A DNA stretch of 47,308 nucleotides from Motiliproteus sp. GTDB taxonomy: Bacteria; Pseudomonadota; Gammaproteobacteria; Pseudomonadales; Balneatricaceae. Below the pieces are notes generated by a model. That model made no database searches, was not told where the DNA came from, and saw nothing but the letters and a program-made list of their open reading frames with translations. Where the stretch lies: positions 1 to 47,308 of the forward strand of contig JAPHRD010000024.1 of the NCBI GenBank assembly GCA_026196225.1. Reading direction: 5' to 3'. The position numbers were made by a program, and so were the translations under genes. Positions within the stretch are counted from its first letter, which is position 1, and every line of letters begins with the position of its first letter. Positions 38,106 through 47,217 of this stretch are shown here, piece after piece.

Positions 38106-40298
38106 TTACGAGGTGTAGTTCTTTAACAAGTTCGGTATGTCCAGAATCAATGCAATACGACCATCACCGGTAATGGTTGCGCCCGACATTCCTGGCGTAC
38201 CCAACAACATTTTACCCAACGGTTTAATCACCACTTCTTCCTGGCCGACCAGTTGATCAACAATAAAGCCAACGCGTTTGGTACCGATGGTGACAATGAC
38301 CACGTGACCATTCTCGGGCAGAGGTTCATGGCTGCAGCCTTCAACCAACCATCGCTTGAGATGAAACAGTGATAGCGCCTTCTCCCGGACAACCACGACT
38401 TCTTGTCCGTCGACCACGTTGGTCTGGGTTAGATCCAGGTGGAATATCTCGTTGACGTTCACCAGAGGTAGAGCGAATGCCTGATCTCCAAGCATCACCA
38501 TCAAGGTTGGCATAATGGCCAACGTCAGCGGCACTTTGATTTCGATTCGTGAACCCTGCCCTGGCACTGAATCAATGTTCAAAGAGCCATTTAGCTGGGT
38601 AATTTTGGTCTTCACCACATCCATGCCGACGCCACGGCCAGACACATCAGAAATCTCTTTCTTGGTGGAGAAACCAGGGGCAAAAATCAGATTGAAGCAC
38701 TCGTTGTCGGTTAGACGCTCGGCAGCATCTTCATCAAGAAGCCCCTTCTCCACAGCGATGCCACGCAACTTATCCGCATCCATTCCGGCACCATCATCAT
38801 CGATGGACAAGAGGATATGATCGCCTTCCTGTTCTGCGGCCAGAATCACATGACCCATTCGGGACTTGCCGGCTGCTTCGCGCTCCTCAGGACTCTCAAC
38901 ACCATGGTCTACCGCGTTGCGCACCAAGTGAACCAGCGGATCTGCCAGTGCTTCTACCAAGTTTTTATCCAGATCGGTGTCTTCACCGCGCAGCTCCAGA
39001 TTAACTTCTTTCTTAAGCGCCCGCGCCAGGTCTCTTACAACACGAGGGAAACGACCAAACACTTTTTTGATTGGCTGCATGCGGGTTTTCATCACCGACA
39101 TCTGCAGATCAGCGGTAACCATATCCAAGCTGCCAACAGCTTTGCTGACCTCTTCATCACCAACTTTGTGCCCCAGACGCACCATCCGATTACGCACCAA
39201 CACCAGCTCACCGACCATATTCATGATCTCGTCCAGGCGCTGAGTATCCACTCGCACCGTAGTCTCAGCGGTACTGGCTTTTTCAGCTCTAGGCTTTTTC
39301 GGTGCTTTGGGCTTGGCTGCTGATTTTTTCGGCTCTATTGCAGCTGCAGGCGCCGCCGCTGGCGCAGCAGGTTTTATAGCAGGCTGAGGTTCAGGCTTCG
39401 GTGCTGGAGCAGCCGGAGGTTCGGGTGGCGTTACCTCCGCCGCTGGGGGGGGAGCGGTTGAAGGGGCTGATTGCTCAGCAGTATCTTCGGAAAATGCGCC
39501 TTTACCCTGCTGTTGCAACTCGTCCAACAGCTTCTCAAATTCATCTTCGGTAATCAGATCTTCGTCTGTGGCCGCCGCTGGCTCTGCGTCTGCAACTCGA
39601 GCTGTCGGCGTAGCAGGCGGTGTTTCAGCGGCAAGACCACCACCGTGCTTTCCTTCACCATGGAGCTGATCCAGTAGCGCTTCAAACTCTTCCGGGGTTA
39701 TCTCATCATCGTCGACCGGTGCTGTGGCTGTATCGACTGCCTCGCTGGGCACATCTGCGACAGGGGGTTGAACCTCTGCTTCAGTGCCTAGGGAACTGAG
39801 CATCTCTTCAAATTCAGCGTCTGCCCGATCATTAGACGATACGGAGGGCTCCTCTGGAACGGGTTCCGGCTCCGCGACTGCTTCTGCAGGTGCTTCAGCC
39901 GCAGGAACTTCTCCGCGAGCTATAGCTGACAAAGCTTCCAACAATTCTGGATCAGCGGGTTCAGGTTCTTCACCAGCACGCACTGCGTCAAACATCTCGT
40001 TGACCGCATCCAGGGACTGCAACACCACATCCATCAGATGAGTACCGACCTGAAGCTCGTTATTGCGTAACTTATCAAATACGTTTTCGGCAATGTGGCA
40101 GCAGTCTACCAACGGCGTCAACTGCAGGAACCCAGCACCACCCTTAACGGTATGAAAACCGCGAAAGATCGCATTCAGTAGGTCGGTGTCTTCTGGACTG
40201 TGCTCAAGATCGACTAACTGCTCCGACAATTGCTCTAGAATTTCACCAGCTTCTACCAGAAAGTCCTGTAGTATCTCTTCATCTACATCCAGACTCAT
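38106..40298 (-). CDS. cheA: Chemotaxis histidine kinase CheA
   Basis: 730 residues. The Hpt domain P1 carries the phosphorylated His49 in FRGFHTVKGGAGFL. A long linker (about 110-345) holds three acidic LxxL-type segments at about 161-171, 200-212 and 249-262 and an Ala/Pro-rich tract; I see no folded P2 domain. Dimerisation P3 starts at about 348 (VRVDTQRLDEIMNMVGELVL). The kinase domain has HLVRNAVDHGVESPEERE, DDGAGMD and GRGVGMDVVK. The C-terminal P5 domain binds CheW. CheA phosphorylates CheY and CheB. Confidence 0.97.
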   Translation of the reverse strand: MSLDVDEEILQDFLVEAGEILEQLSEQLVDLEHSPEDTDLLNAIFRGFHTVKGGAGFLQLTPLVDCCHIAENVFDKLRNNELQVGTHLMDVVLQSLDAVNEMFDAVRAGEEPEPADPELLEALSAIARGEVPAAEAPAEAVAEPEPVPEEPSVSSNDRADAEFEEMLSSLGTEAEVQPPVADVPSEAVDTATAPVDDDEITPEEFEALLDQLHGEGKHGGGLAAETPPATPTARVADAEPAAATDEDLITEDEFEKLLDELQQQGKGAFSEDTAEQSAPSTAPPPAAEVTPPEPPAAPAPKPEPQPAIKPAAPAAAPAAAIEPKKSAAKPKAPKKPRAEKASTAETTVRVDTQRLDEIMNMVGELVLVRNRMVRLGHKVGDEEVSKAVGSLDMVTADLQMSVMKTRMQPIKKVFGRFPRVVRDLARALKKEVNLELRGEDTDLDKNLVEALADPLVHLVRNAVDHGVESPEEREAAGKSRMGHVILAAEQEGDHILLSIDDDGAGMDADKLRGIAVEKGLLDEDAAERLTDNECFNLIFAPGFSTKKEISDVSGRGVGMDVVKTKITQLNGSLNIDSVPGQGSRIEIKVPLTLAIMPTLMVMLGDQAFALPLVNVNEIFHLDLTQTNVVDGQEVVVVREKALSLFHLKRWLVEGCSHEPLPENGHVVIVTIGTKRVGFIVDQLVGQEEVVIKPLGKMLLGTPGMSGATITGDGRIALILDIPNLLKNYTS

Positions 40299-40310
40299 GC
40301 ATCTAGCTCC

Positions 40311-41138
40311 CTAAAACCCTAGACTAGAAAGAAGATCATCAACATCGTCCTGCCCGGACACTACATCAGAAACCTCTTCTGCGTGTACCTGCGGACCATG
40401 CCCTTTAACCAGTTTTTCTTCGGCCTCCTCGGCCTTCTCTTCAGAGCTGGGTTCCACCAACTCCTCTTGGCTCCGTCCAGTAATACTGTCCACTTTACCG
40501 GCGACCTTAACCAAATTGACTAAGTTCGACTCTACATCGTTGACCAGACCAATCACTCGTGTAATCAGCTGCCCGGTAAGATCCTGAAACCCCTGCGCCA
40601 GCAGTATTTCAGTAAAATTTTTGTGAAGAATATTGGTACCGTTTTCAATTTCCTGCAAAAACGCTTCGGTACTGCGACCCAGGTCCTTAATCTCTGCCAG
40701 AGTACTCTTGGAATCAGACATCTTTTTCCAATCTTCTCTGAGCAATCGTGCCTGCTCGCCAATTTCCTCAGCCACCGGCATGCTGGCATCGACCATATCC
40801 ATGGTGGTATTGGCAGCACCTTCGGTCAGCTCCAATACGTAGTTCAATCGCTCGTTGGCATTGGCCACTTCGCTAATTTCTGTATCGCTCGCAGATGTCT
40901 GAAATGCGGTGCTGTTCTCAACGTCAATATTGAACGCTTTGATCGCCTCATGGAGACCACGGGTGAGTCGACCAACTTCCTGATAAAGTAGCTGGTTACG
41001 AGCCTCGCTCAGCTCGGCCAATCGTGCCATTGCACCACTGAGGTCGCCGTTTTCCAAGGAGGTGGAAAGTTCTTTGACCCGGCCCTGCAACTGGTCTTCA
41101 AAACTATTCAGGTCGGTAAATTCTTCCAGACCAGCCAT
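40311..41138 (-). CDS. cheZ: CheY-P phosphatase CheZ
   Basis: 275 residues. Long helices form the four-helix bundle; the catalytic Gln is in FQDLTGQLITRVIGLV. The extreme C-terminus (262-275, GQDDVDDLLSSLGF) is the CheY-binding peptide, separated by a flexible acidic linker. CheZ dephosphorylates CheY-P to end the signal. It lies 9 bases after cheY and 12 before cheA. Confidence 0.95.
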   Translation of the reverse strand: MAGLEEFTDLNSFEDQLQGRVKELSTSLENGDLSGAMARLAELSEARNQLLYQEVGRLTRGLHEAIKAFNIDVENSTAFQTSASDTEISEVANANERLNYVLELTEGAANTTMDMVDASMPVAEEIGEQARLLREDWKKMSDSKSTLAEIKDLGRSTEAFLQEIENGTNILHKNFTEILLAQGFQDLTGQLITRVIGLVNDVESNLVNLVKVAGKVDSITGRSQEELVEPSSEEKAEEAEEKLVKGHGPQVHAEEVSDVVSGQDDVDDLLSSLGF

Positions 41139-41147
41139 ATGCGCCCC

Positions 41148-41531
41148 TTATCCGATTCGCTCGAAGATCTTCTCAATCTTCTCTTTAAGGACGGCTGCAG
41201 TGAATGGCTTGACCACGTAACCGTTTACACCAGCCTGGGCAGCACGAATAATCTGCTCCCGTTTTGCCTCGGCGGTAACCATCAAAACTGGCAACTTATT
41301 TAGCGCCGGATCTGCCCGGACCTGCTCCAAAAGCTCCAGTCCCGACATACCAGGCATATTCCAGTCGGTCACCAGGAAATCGATGCCGCCGTTTTTCAAC
41401 ACCGGCAATGCCGTTGAACCATCGTCTGCCTCGACCGTATTGTTAAATCCGAGGTCTCGAAGTAGGTTTTTGATAATCCGACGCATCGTTGAGAAGTCAT
41501 CAACGATCAGGATCTTCATGTTTTTATCCAA
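41148..41531 (-). CDS. cheY: Chemotaxis response regulator CheY
   Basis: 127 residues from a TTG at 41531, chosen because GGAGG lies 5 bases upstream; the next ATG ([14 protein letters not shown]) is too far from that site but remains an alternative giving 123 residues. It is a stand-alone receiver. The acidic pair is DD at 11-12, phospho-acceptor Asp56 in [10 protein letters not shown], switch Thr in [10 protein letters not shown] and Lys in VVKPFTAAV. CheY-P binds the flagellar switch FliM. It is first in the cheY-cheZ-cheA run. Confidence 0.96.
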   Translation of the reverse strand: MDKNMKILIVDDFSTMRRIIKNLLRDLGFNNTVEADDGSTALPVLKNGGIDFLVTDWNMPGMSGLELLEQVRADPALNKLPVLMVTAEAKREQIIRAAQAGVNGYVVKPFTAAVLKEKIEKIFERIG

Positions 41532-41635
41532 GGCGACCTCCGTCTAGCCTGATTTTACTACTAGTGATAATACCTAACGTCTTCTTTTCCACCAATTTAA
41601 TCGGCAGATCTAGATCAATAAACAGTGTCAATATA

Positions 41636-42352
41636 CTACGCAGCCCGCCAACTTGCTAAACGAGAACGTAACCGCAGAGCTGCCTGGCTGTGAATCTGAC
41701 TAATTCGGGATTCACTCACTCCCAACACCTGGCCAATCTCCTTTAAATTTAGCTCTTCATCGTAATAAAGCGAGAGCACGAGTTGCTCACGCTCAGGAAG
41801 AGTCTTTATCGCTGCCGCCAATGCCTTCTTGAAGGAGTGGTACTCATGCTCATCATCGGGAGCAGGACCATCATGGGAAACCTCTTCGCCCATGGCGTCA
41901 TCTCGACCTTCGAGCATCTCATCAAAGCTGAAAAGTCGACTGCTGGCAGCATCTTTAGCCAGCACATAGTATTCATCTAGAGTGACACCCATATCACGTG
42001 CCACTTCTATATCTTGCGCATCGCGCCCCGTGCGCGCCTCAACAGCCTGTATACTGCTGGAGATACGTCTACAGTTTCGATGCACCGATCGAGGAGTCCA
42101 ATCCCCCTTGCGCACTTCATCGATGATTGCGCCGCGGATCCGAATACCAGCATAGGTTTCAAAGCTGGCGCCTTTACTGGCGTCATATTTACGCGCAGCC
42201 TCGAGCAAACCGATCATCCCTGACTGAACCAGATCTTCAAGAATCACGCTTGAAGGCAAGCGCGCCAGCATATGATGGGCGATACGCTTTACCAGCGGCG
42301 CGTGACGCTCAACCATCTCTGTCTGCGAATCTGTCTCTAAAAGGTTGTACAT
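41636..42352 (-). CDS. fliA: Flagellar sigma factor FliA (sigma-28)
   Basis: 238 residues. Region 2 is at about 20-95 (SSVILEDLVQSGMIGLLEAA, then FETYAGIRIRGAIIDEVRKG). Region 3 starts at about DWTPRSVHRNCRRI. Region 4 is at about 185-235 with LPEREQLVLSLYYDEELNLK and SRISQIHSQAALRLR. It directs late flagellar and chemotaxis gene transcription; FlgM is its known inhibitor in the family. It lies 14 bases after flhG with a 104-base gap before cheY. Confidence 0.96.
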   Translation of the reverse strand: MYNLLETDSQTEMVERHAPLVKRIAHHMLARLPSSVILEDLVQSGMIGLLEAARKYDASKGASFETYAGIRIRGAIIDEVRKGDWTPRSVHRNCRRISSSIQAVEARTGRDAQDIEVARDMGVTLDEYYVLAKDAASSRLFSFDEMLEGRDDAMGEEVSHDGPAPDDEHEYHSFKKALAAAIKTLPEREQLVLSLYYDEELNLKEIGQVLGVSESRISQIHSQAALRLRSRLASWRAA

Positions 42353-42366
42353 AAATGCATTAGTTA

Positions 42367-43212
42367 CTAACGTTGATTGGATGCCCGAACTAAACGTTCA
42401 ACAAAAAATTCCAAATGCCCTCGAGGCGATGACAGTACCGGCCAGGCCATCACTTTCTTTGCCAACTGCGAAAACGCAATTGCAGACTTACTCCGCGGAA
42501 ACGCCTTAAAAACAGGCAGTTGCTTCTGCACAGCTTTACGTACCGATTCATCATAAGGTATCGATCCGACATATTGAAGAGCTACATCCAAGAAGCGATC
42601 GGTTACTGTAGTCAGTTTAGTAAACATATTGCGCCCTTCATGCTCTGAACGCACCATATTAGCCAGAACACGGAATCGATTCATCCCGTAATCCCTGTTC
42701 AGCAACTTGATTAATGCATAGGCATCGGTGATTGATGTCGGCTCGTCACAAACTACAACCAACACCTCTTGAGCCGCCCGAACGAAATGCACCACCGATT
42801 CCGATATACCCGCAGCAGTGTCGATCACCAGCACATCTAACTGTTCTTCAATATCAGAAAAGGCATGCACCAGTTCCGCATGCTCATGGGCACTGAGTGA
42901 AACCAGGGACTGGGTTCCCGAGGAAGCTGGCACCACCTTTAAACCACCAGGACACTCCACCAGAATATCTTCAAGCGAACACTCGCCCGCCAATAGATCC
43001 GCGATTGTTTGCCGCGGCCTTACACCCAGCAGGACATCAACATTGGCAAGCCCCAGGTCCGCGTCCATCAACACCACTCGCTGACCGGCTTCTGCCAATG
43101 CGGTACCGAGATTGACTGATACGTTGGTCTTGCCAACACCACCTTTACCTCCGGTAACGGCGATGACTTGGACCGGATGAGTGGGTTTCATTGGCAAGAT
43201 CCGAGCTCCCAT
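42367..43212 (-). CDS. flhG: Flagellar number regulator FlhG/FleN (MinD-like ATPase)
   Basis: 281 residues. Deviant Walker A TGGKGGVGKTN at about 20-30, DADLGLANVDVLLG after it, and Walker B VLVIDTAAGI. The C-terminal stretch GHLEFFVERLV is typical of FleN. It limits flagellar number and antagonises the master regulator FleQ in polar flagellates. The start ATG shares a base with the flhF stop (TAATG); an internal ATG at 43191 is possible. Confidence 0.95.
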   Translation of the reverse strand: MGARILPMKPTHPVQVIAVTGGKGGVGKTNVSVNLGTALAEAGQRVVLMDADLGLANVDVLLGVRPRQTIADLLAGECSLEDILVECPGGLKVVPASSGTQSLVSLSAHEHAELVHAFSDIEEQLDVLVIDTAAGISESVVHFVRAAQEVLVVVCDEPTSITDAYALIKLLNRDYGMNRFRVLANMVRSEHEGRNMFTKLTTVTDRFLDVALQYVGSIPYDESVRKAVQKQLPVFKAFPRSKSAIAFSQLAKKVMAWPVLSSPRGHLEFFVERLVRASNQR

Positions 43213-44792
43213 TAACCCACGTTTCCAAGATCAGCCAACGAAGGCGACTGTTTCTCTACCCGCTCAGCCTGATTGCGAGCACGCTCTAACTTAGCCTGCT
43301 CCTCCGCCAACACTACAGCCCGACTAACCAAGGTATTGGCCCTCGCCACTTCGATATTATCGGGAATCTTCTGGCCATCTCCGAGATAAGCCACCGGCAG
43401 ACGCTGCTCAACCACCATACTGATCGCTTCGCCGAGACTCACAGATTCGTCAATTTTGCTCAAGATCGCACCATTCAAACCTAAATCTTTAAAACTATCA
43501 TAGGCCACTTGCAGGACACGCTGCTGAGCAGTGCAAGGCAGAACCAGATACTTCTTAATGCGATAGGAGCTGGCATTGAGCATATCCAGCTGTTCTTGGC
43601 GCAGATTCGGCGAAGTACTTAAGCCGGCTGTATCCACCAAAACAAGGCGCTTATCCCTAAGCGAGTGTAGCGCATCATCAAGCGCGCGCGCCTCATCCAC
43701 CACCCGAACCGGGATATCCAAAATACGACCAAAGGTGCGCAACTGCTCATGAGCCGCTATTCGGTAGGCATCTGTGGTGACCAGCGCCACACTGCTGCTA
43801 CCATGCTTAAGCACATACTGAGCAGCCAACTTACCGATAGTGGTGGTCTTACCAACACCGGTCGCTCCGACAAACGCCAGAATTCCGCCGCGATCAGCAA
43901 TATTCTCGCCAACCGTCGGCAAGGCATCCACCAGCCGCGATAAAGCAATTTTCCAGGCTCTATCTACCTCTGCATCGGGCTCAATCGCCTGAACCAGCCG
44001 CTCAGCCAGTGACTCCACCAACCCCAACCTCAGCAGACGCTTATAGATTCGATCACGAAGAGGATTCCCCAGCCGCTGCTGTGCAACTGGCGCCTCATTG
44101 ACTGCCTGGCGACGCAACAATGTTTTGAGCTCATCAATCTCGCTACGCATCTGCTGCAGGCTTTGCTGACTAACGGCATCGCTTCCAGCCACTGCATTTG
44201 CAGCAACCGACTTTTCACCGCTTGCGCCAGCTCCGTTTCCAGAAAAAGTTTCAGCCTTGGTTGCTACAGCAGAAGGCCGCTTACGATTAAGAATGCCGGC
44301 CGGCACCGCTTTATCACTACTTTTAACGGGCCGCCTTACCCCAGGCTTTCCATACAGACGAGCCTGCTGCTCTGCTACTTCCGCATTCTCGGAATAGTTT
44401 CGCTTTTTCTCCAAGGATGCCAGCACATCATCCCAAACGGCATCATCAAGACCCAATTGCCCGTCCTTTTTGGCGGACAGATAGGGCGGCTCACTAACCG
44501 CCTTCTGCTCCTGCCCGGACGCCAGAGCCGCACGAGTGCGCCCCATCTCCGTACGCAACCGCTGCGGCTTGCGAGTACCCACAAGCGCCGTAACCTGGCG
44601 ATCCCTGCGACCATCAGCCCGGGCTTCAGCTTGACGCTGAGGAACGGTCTCACTGTACTCCAGCGCCACCACAACCTCGACACCGCCAGCAACGCTGCTA
44701 TTGGAAAGAATTACCGCATCAGGACCGACTTCGTCACGAACCAGCCGCATCGCGCTACTCATATCTGGAGCAAAAAATCGCTTTACCTTCAC
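43212..44792 (-). CDS. flhF: Flagellar placement GTPase FlhF
   Basis: 526 residues from a GTG at 44792, 8 bases after GGAGGG; this gives the family N-terminus MKVKRFFAPDMSSAMRLVRD, whereas the longer frame adds 16 unlike residues. The basic, low-conservation B region (about 60-240) precedes the NG domain. SRP-type GTPase motifs: P-loop GATGVGKT at 309-316, TTDAYRIAAHEQLR, and VLVDTAGLS. FlhF marks the pole for flagellum assembly. It lies 77 bases after flhA. Confidence 0.95.
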   Translation of the reverse strand: MKVKRFFAPDMSSAMRLVRDEVGPDAVILSNSSVAGGVEVVVALEYSETVPQRQAEARADGRRDRQVTALVGTRKPQRLRTEMGRTRAALASGQEQKAVSEPPYLSAKKDGQLGLDDAVWDDVLASLEKKRNYSENAEVAEQQARLYGKPGVRRPVKSSDKAVPAGILNRKRPSAVATKAETFSGNGAGASGEKSVAANAVAGSDAVSQQSLQQMRSEIDELKTLLRRQAVNEAPVAQQRLGNPLRDRIYKRLLRLGLVESLAERLVQAIEPDAEVDRAWKIALSRLVDALPTVGENIADRGGILAFVGATGVGKTTTIGKLAAQYVLKHGSSSVALVTTDAYRIAAHEQLRTFGRILDIPVRVVDEARALDDALHSLRDKRLVLVDTAGLSTSPNLRQEQLDMLNASSYRIKKYLVLPCTAQQRVLQVAYDSFKDLGLNGAILSKIDESVSLGEAISMVVEQRLPVAYLGDGQKIPDNIEVARANTLVSRAVVLAEEQAKLERARNQAERVEKQSPSLADLGNVG

Positions 44793-44869
44793 AGCCCCAT
44801 CCCTCCATCTGCCGCCAGAACATATCCGTTCGATTGCCAACCCATGCGCTTAATCATCCCGTCCCCGGC

Positions 44870-46978
44870 TTAGCTCGCCCCACCAACGGTGGCAACAATG
44901 GTTATCTGTTTATTCTCTGGAATCTCCTGGTACGACAGCACGTGTATTTGCTGACTACCATAACGTACAAACTTGGCCATCAAAGGCCGAACCGGCGCCG
45001 CCACCAGTAATACTGCCGGCTTTCCGGCAGCTTCTTGCCGCTGAGCAGCTTCAACCAAGGACTTCTGCAGCCGTTCAGCCATGCCCGGCTCAAGCATCAA
45101 CCCTTCCGAACCGCCAGATTGTTGACTCTGCTGATAAGACTTAAGCAACATCTGTTCCAGCTGAGGATCCAATGTCATCACCGGCAACTCAGCTTCGCTG
45201 CCATTTATCTCTTGGATAATCATTCTAGAAAGCGAAATACGCACCGCCGCCGTCAACACTGTAATATCCTGACTGGTAACAGAGATATCCGCCAAAGTTT
45301 CGGCGATGGTACGAATATCCCTGATCGGCACCTGCTCCATCAATAGGTTCTGCAGCACTTTAAGCAGCTGACTGACCGACAGCTTCGAAGGCAACGCCTC
45401 TGCAAGCTTGGGCGAACTGCTACCCAACAGTTCCAGAAGCTGCTCCACCTCTTCATGACCCAACAACTCATTAGCATGCTGAGACATAACCTGATTCAGA
45501 TGAGTAGCCACAACAGTACTGCCATCAACCACCGTATACCCCAGAGTCTGAGCTTGCTCGCGCTGCCCCATCTCAATCCACACGGCTTCCAGCCCGAAGG
45601 CCGGATCACGGGTCTCTATCCCTTTCAAGCTCCCGAAAACCTGACCCGGATTAATTGCCAACTCTCGATCTGGATAAACCTCTGACTCACCGACAGAGAC
45701 ACCCATTAGGGTAATGCGATACGCACTAGGCATCAGATCAAGGTTGTCGCGAATATGTACTGCCGGCACCAGAAAACCAAGATCCTGCGAGAGCTTCTTA
45801 CGCACACCCCTAATGCGCCCCAGCAGCTGACCTCCCTGAGCCTTATCCACCATAGGAATCAACCGATAACCAACCTCAAGGCCGATCATATCTACCGGCG
45901 AGACATCATCCCAACCCAAGTCTTTGGATTCCACTTCCGGCGCCGGCCGCACCTCTTCTTCCTGCTCCAACTGCTGCAACTGCAGTATTTTTTTCTCGTT
46001 CTTGCGCTGAATCAGGTAAGCGCCACCGCCGCAAATCGCACCCAACCCCAAGAAAGCCACATGAGGCATTCCGGGAACCAACCCCATCACCACCAGAATG
46101 CCGGTTGCTACATACAACGCCCGCGGAGAAGCAAACAACTGAGCAAGAACCTGACCACCCATATCTTCAGAGGTGTTTACTCGCGTCACCATGATCGCCG
46201 CGGCAGTAGATAACAACAGCGAAGGTATCTGCGCCACCAAGCCGTCGCCGATAGTTAACAGTGAATAGTTGCGCACTGCCTCTTCAAAGGAGAGGTCATG
46301 CTGAGCCATACCAATACCCAGACCACCAAAGATATTGATCACTAGAATCAGAATACCAGCTACCGCATCACCACGGACAAACTTGCTGGCACCATCCATC
46401 GAACCGTAAAAATCCGCTTCGCTGGTCACTTCTTGGCGACGCTGTTTAGCCTCTTCCTGATCAACAAGACCGGCATTCAGGTCTGCATCGATAGCCATCT
46501 GCTTGCCCGGCATCGCATCCAGGGTAAAGCGAGCACTTACTTCCGAAATCCGCCCGGCACCTTTGGTAACTACCACAAAGTTGATAATAACCAAGATTGC
46601 AAACACAACCAGACCGACGACATAGTTACCACCGATAACCACCTCACCAAAAGCCTCGATCACCTTACCTGCAGCATCACCACCGGCATGACCTTCAAGC
46701 AACACCACCCGTGTTGAAGCCACGTTCAACGCCAATCGCAGCAACGTAGCGACCAGCAATATGGTGGGAAAAACCGCAAACTCCAATGGCCGCAAGGTAT
46801 ACACCGCTACCAACAGCACCACCAAAGACAGCGCGATATTAAAGGTAAAGAGCACATCCAGCAGAAACGGTGGCATCGGCAATGTCACCATCGCCAACAC
46901 AATCAGCAGCAACAGCGGGATCCCCAGATTCCCCTGACTCAAACTGCGAAAATTACTCAACACCGCGGCTCTATCCAC
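44870..46978 (-). CDS. flhA: Flagellar export gate protein FlhA
   Basis: 702 residues from a GTG at 46978; AAGGG is 6 bases upstream of it and only 3 from the in-frame TTG at 46981. About eight transmembrane segments lie in residues 15-325, with the conserved cytoplasmic loop FVVVTKGAGRISEVSARFTL and MPGKQMAIDADLNAGLVDQE. The cytoplasmic nonamer-ring domain (about 350-702) follows. It is the central gate of the flagellar type III export system. It is the first gene of the cluster in this window; flhB would lie beyond the right edge if the Pseudomonas order holds. Confidence 0.97.
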   Translation of the reverse strand: MDRAAVLSNFRSLSQGNLGIPLLLLIVLAMVTLPMPPFLLDVLFTFNIALSLVVLLVAVYTLRPLEFAVFPTILLVATLLRLALNVASTRVVLLEGHAGGDAAGKVIEAFGEVVIGGNYVVGLVVFAILVIINFVVVTKGAGRISEVSARFTLDAMPGKQMAIDADLNAGLVDQEEAKQRRQEVTSEADFYGSMDGASKFVRGDAVAGILILVINIFGGLGIGMAQHDLSFEEAVRNYSLLTIGDGLVAQIPSLLLSTAAAIMVTRVNTSEDMGGQVLAQLFASPRALYVATGILVVMGLVPGMPHVAFLGLGAICGGGAYLIQRKNEKKILQLQQLEQEEEVRPAPEVESKDLGWDDVSPVDMIGLEVGYRLIPMVDKAQGGQLLGRIRGVRKKLSQDLGFLVPAVHIRDNLDLMPSAYRITLMGVSVGESEVYPDRELAINPGQVFGSLKGIETRDPAFGLEAVWIEMGQREQAQTLGYTVVDGSTVVATHLNQVMSQHANELLGHEEVEQLLELLGSSSPKLAEALPSKLSVSQLLKVLQNLLMEQVPIRDIRTIAETLADISVTSQDITVLTAAVRISLSRMIIQEINGSEAELPVMTLDPQLEQMLLKSYQQSQQSGGSEGLMLEPGMAERLQKSLVEAAQRQEAAGKPAVLLVAAPVRPLMAKFVRYGSQQIHVLSYQEIPENKQITIVATVGGAS

Positions 46979-47106
46979 CAAACACCCTTACAACACTCCT
47001 TATGCGTCAAAAAAACAGCAGTAACAATAGAGAATACACTGCCACGCACTTTACTCAACAAAAACGTCAAATTATTGAACAAAAAAAGCCTTTAACTTTA
47101 GCTTCT

Positions 47107-47123
47107 TGCAAGATCCCTTCCAA
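47107..47123 (-). promoter_or_regulatory. Candidate sigma-54 (RpoN) promoter for flhA
   Basis: On the minus strand the sequence reads TTGGAAGGGATCTTGCA. It has the -24 GG and -12 GC exactly 10 bases apart and matches TTGG and TTGCA of the sigma-54 consensus. It lies about 130 bases upstream of the flhA GTG in the correct orientation. In Pseudomonas, flhA belongs to the RpoN/FleQ-dependent class, which supports the call. Confidence 0.6.
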
Positions 47124-47178
47124 CACAAGGAAATAGAACAACAACAAGCCAGCCAAACAGCAAAGCAGGGACATTAGT

Positions 47179-47217
47179 GGGTTAGCTGTAAAAATGGAGT
47201 GTATTACTAGCTAGCCC
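47179..47217. repeat. Hairpin in the region upstream of flhA
   Basis: GGGTTAGCT (47179-47187) pairs with AGCTAGCCC (47209-47217) with one G-T wobble and a 21-base loop. A TTTTT run follows on the plus strand. It resembles an intrinsic terminator in that direction, but no plus-strand gene precedes it in the window. Confidence 0.35.

Noticed and set aside
41598-41605. GCCGATTA on the minus strand upstream of cheY, resembling a sigma-28 -10 element
   Set aside because: The -35 position does not match the TAAA consensus at the required spacing, so the promoter is not supported.
44163-44873. Long plus-strand open frame opposite flhF
   Set aside because: It is the antisense shadow of a well-identified gene, has no Shine-Dalgarno and no recognisable protein features.
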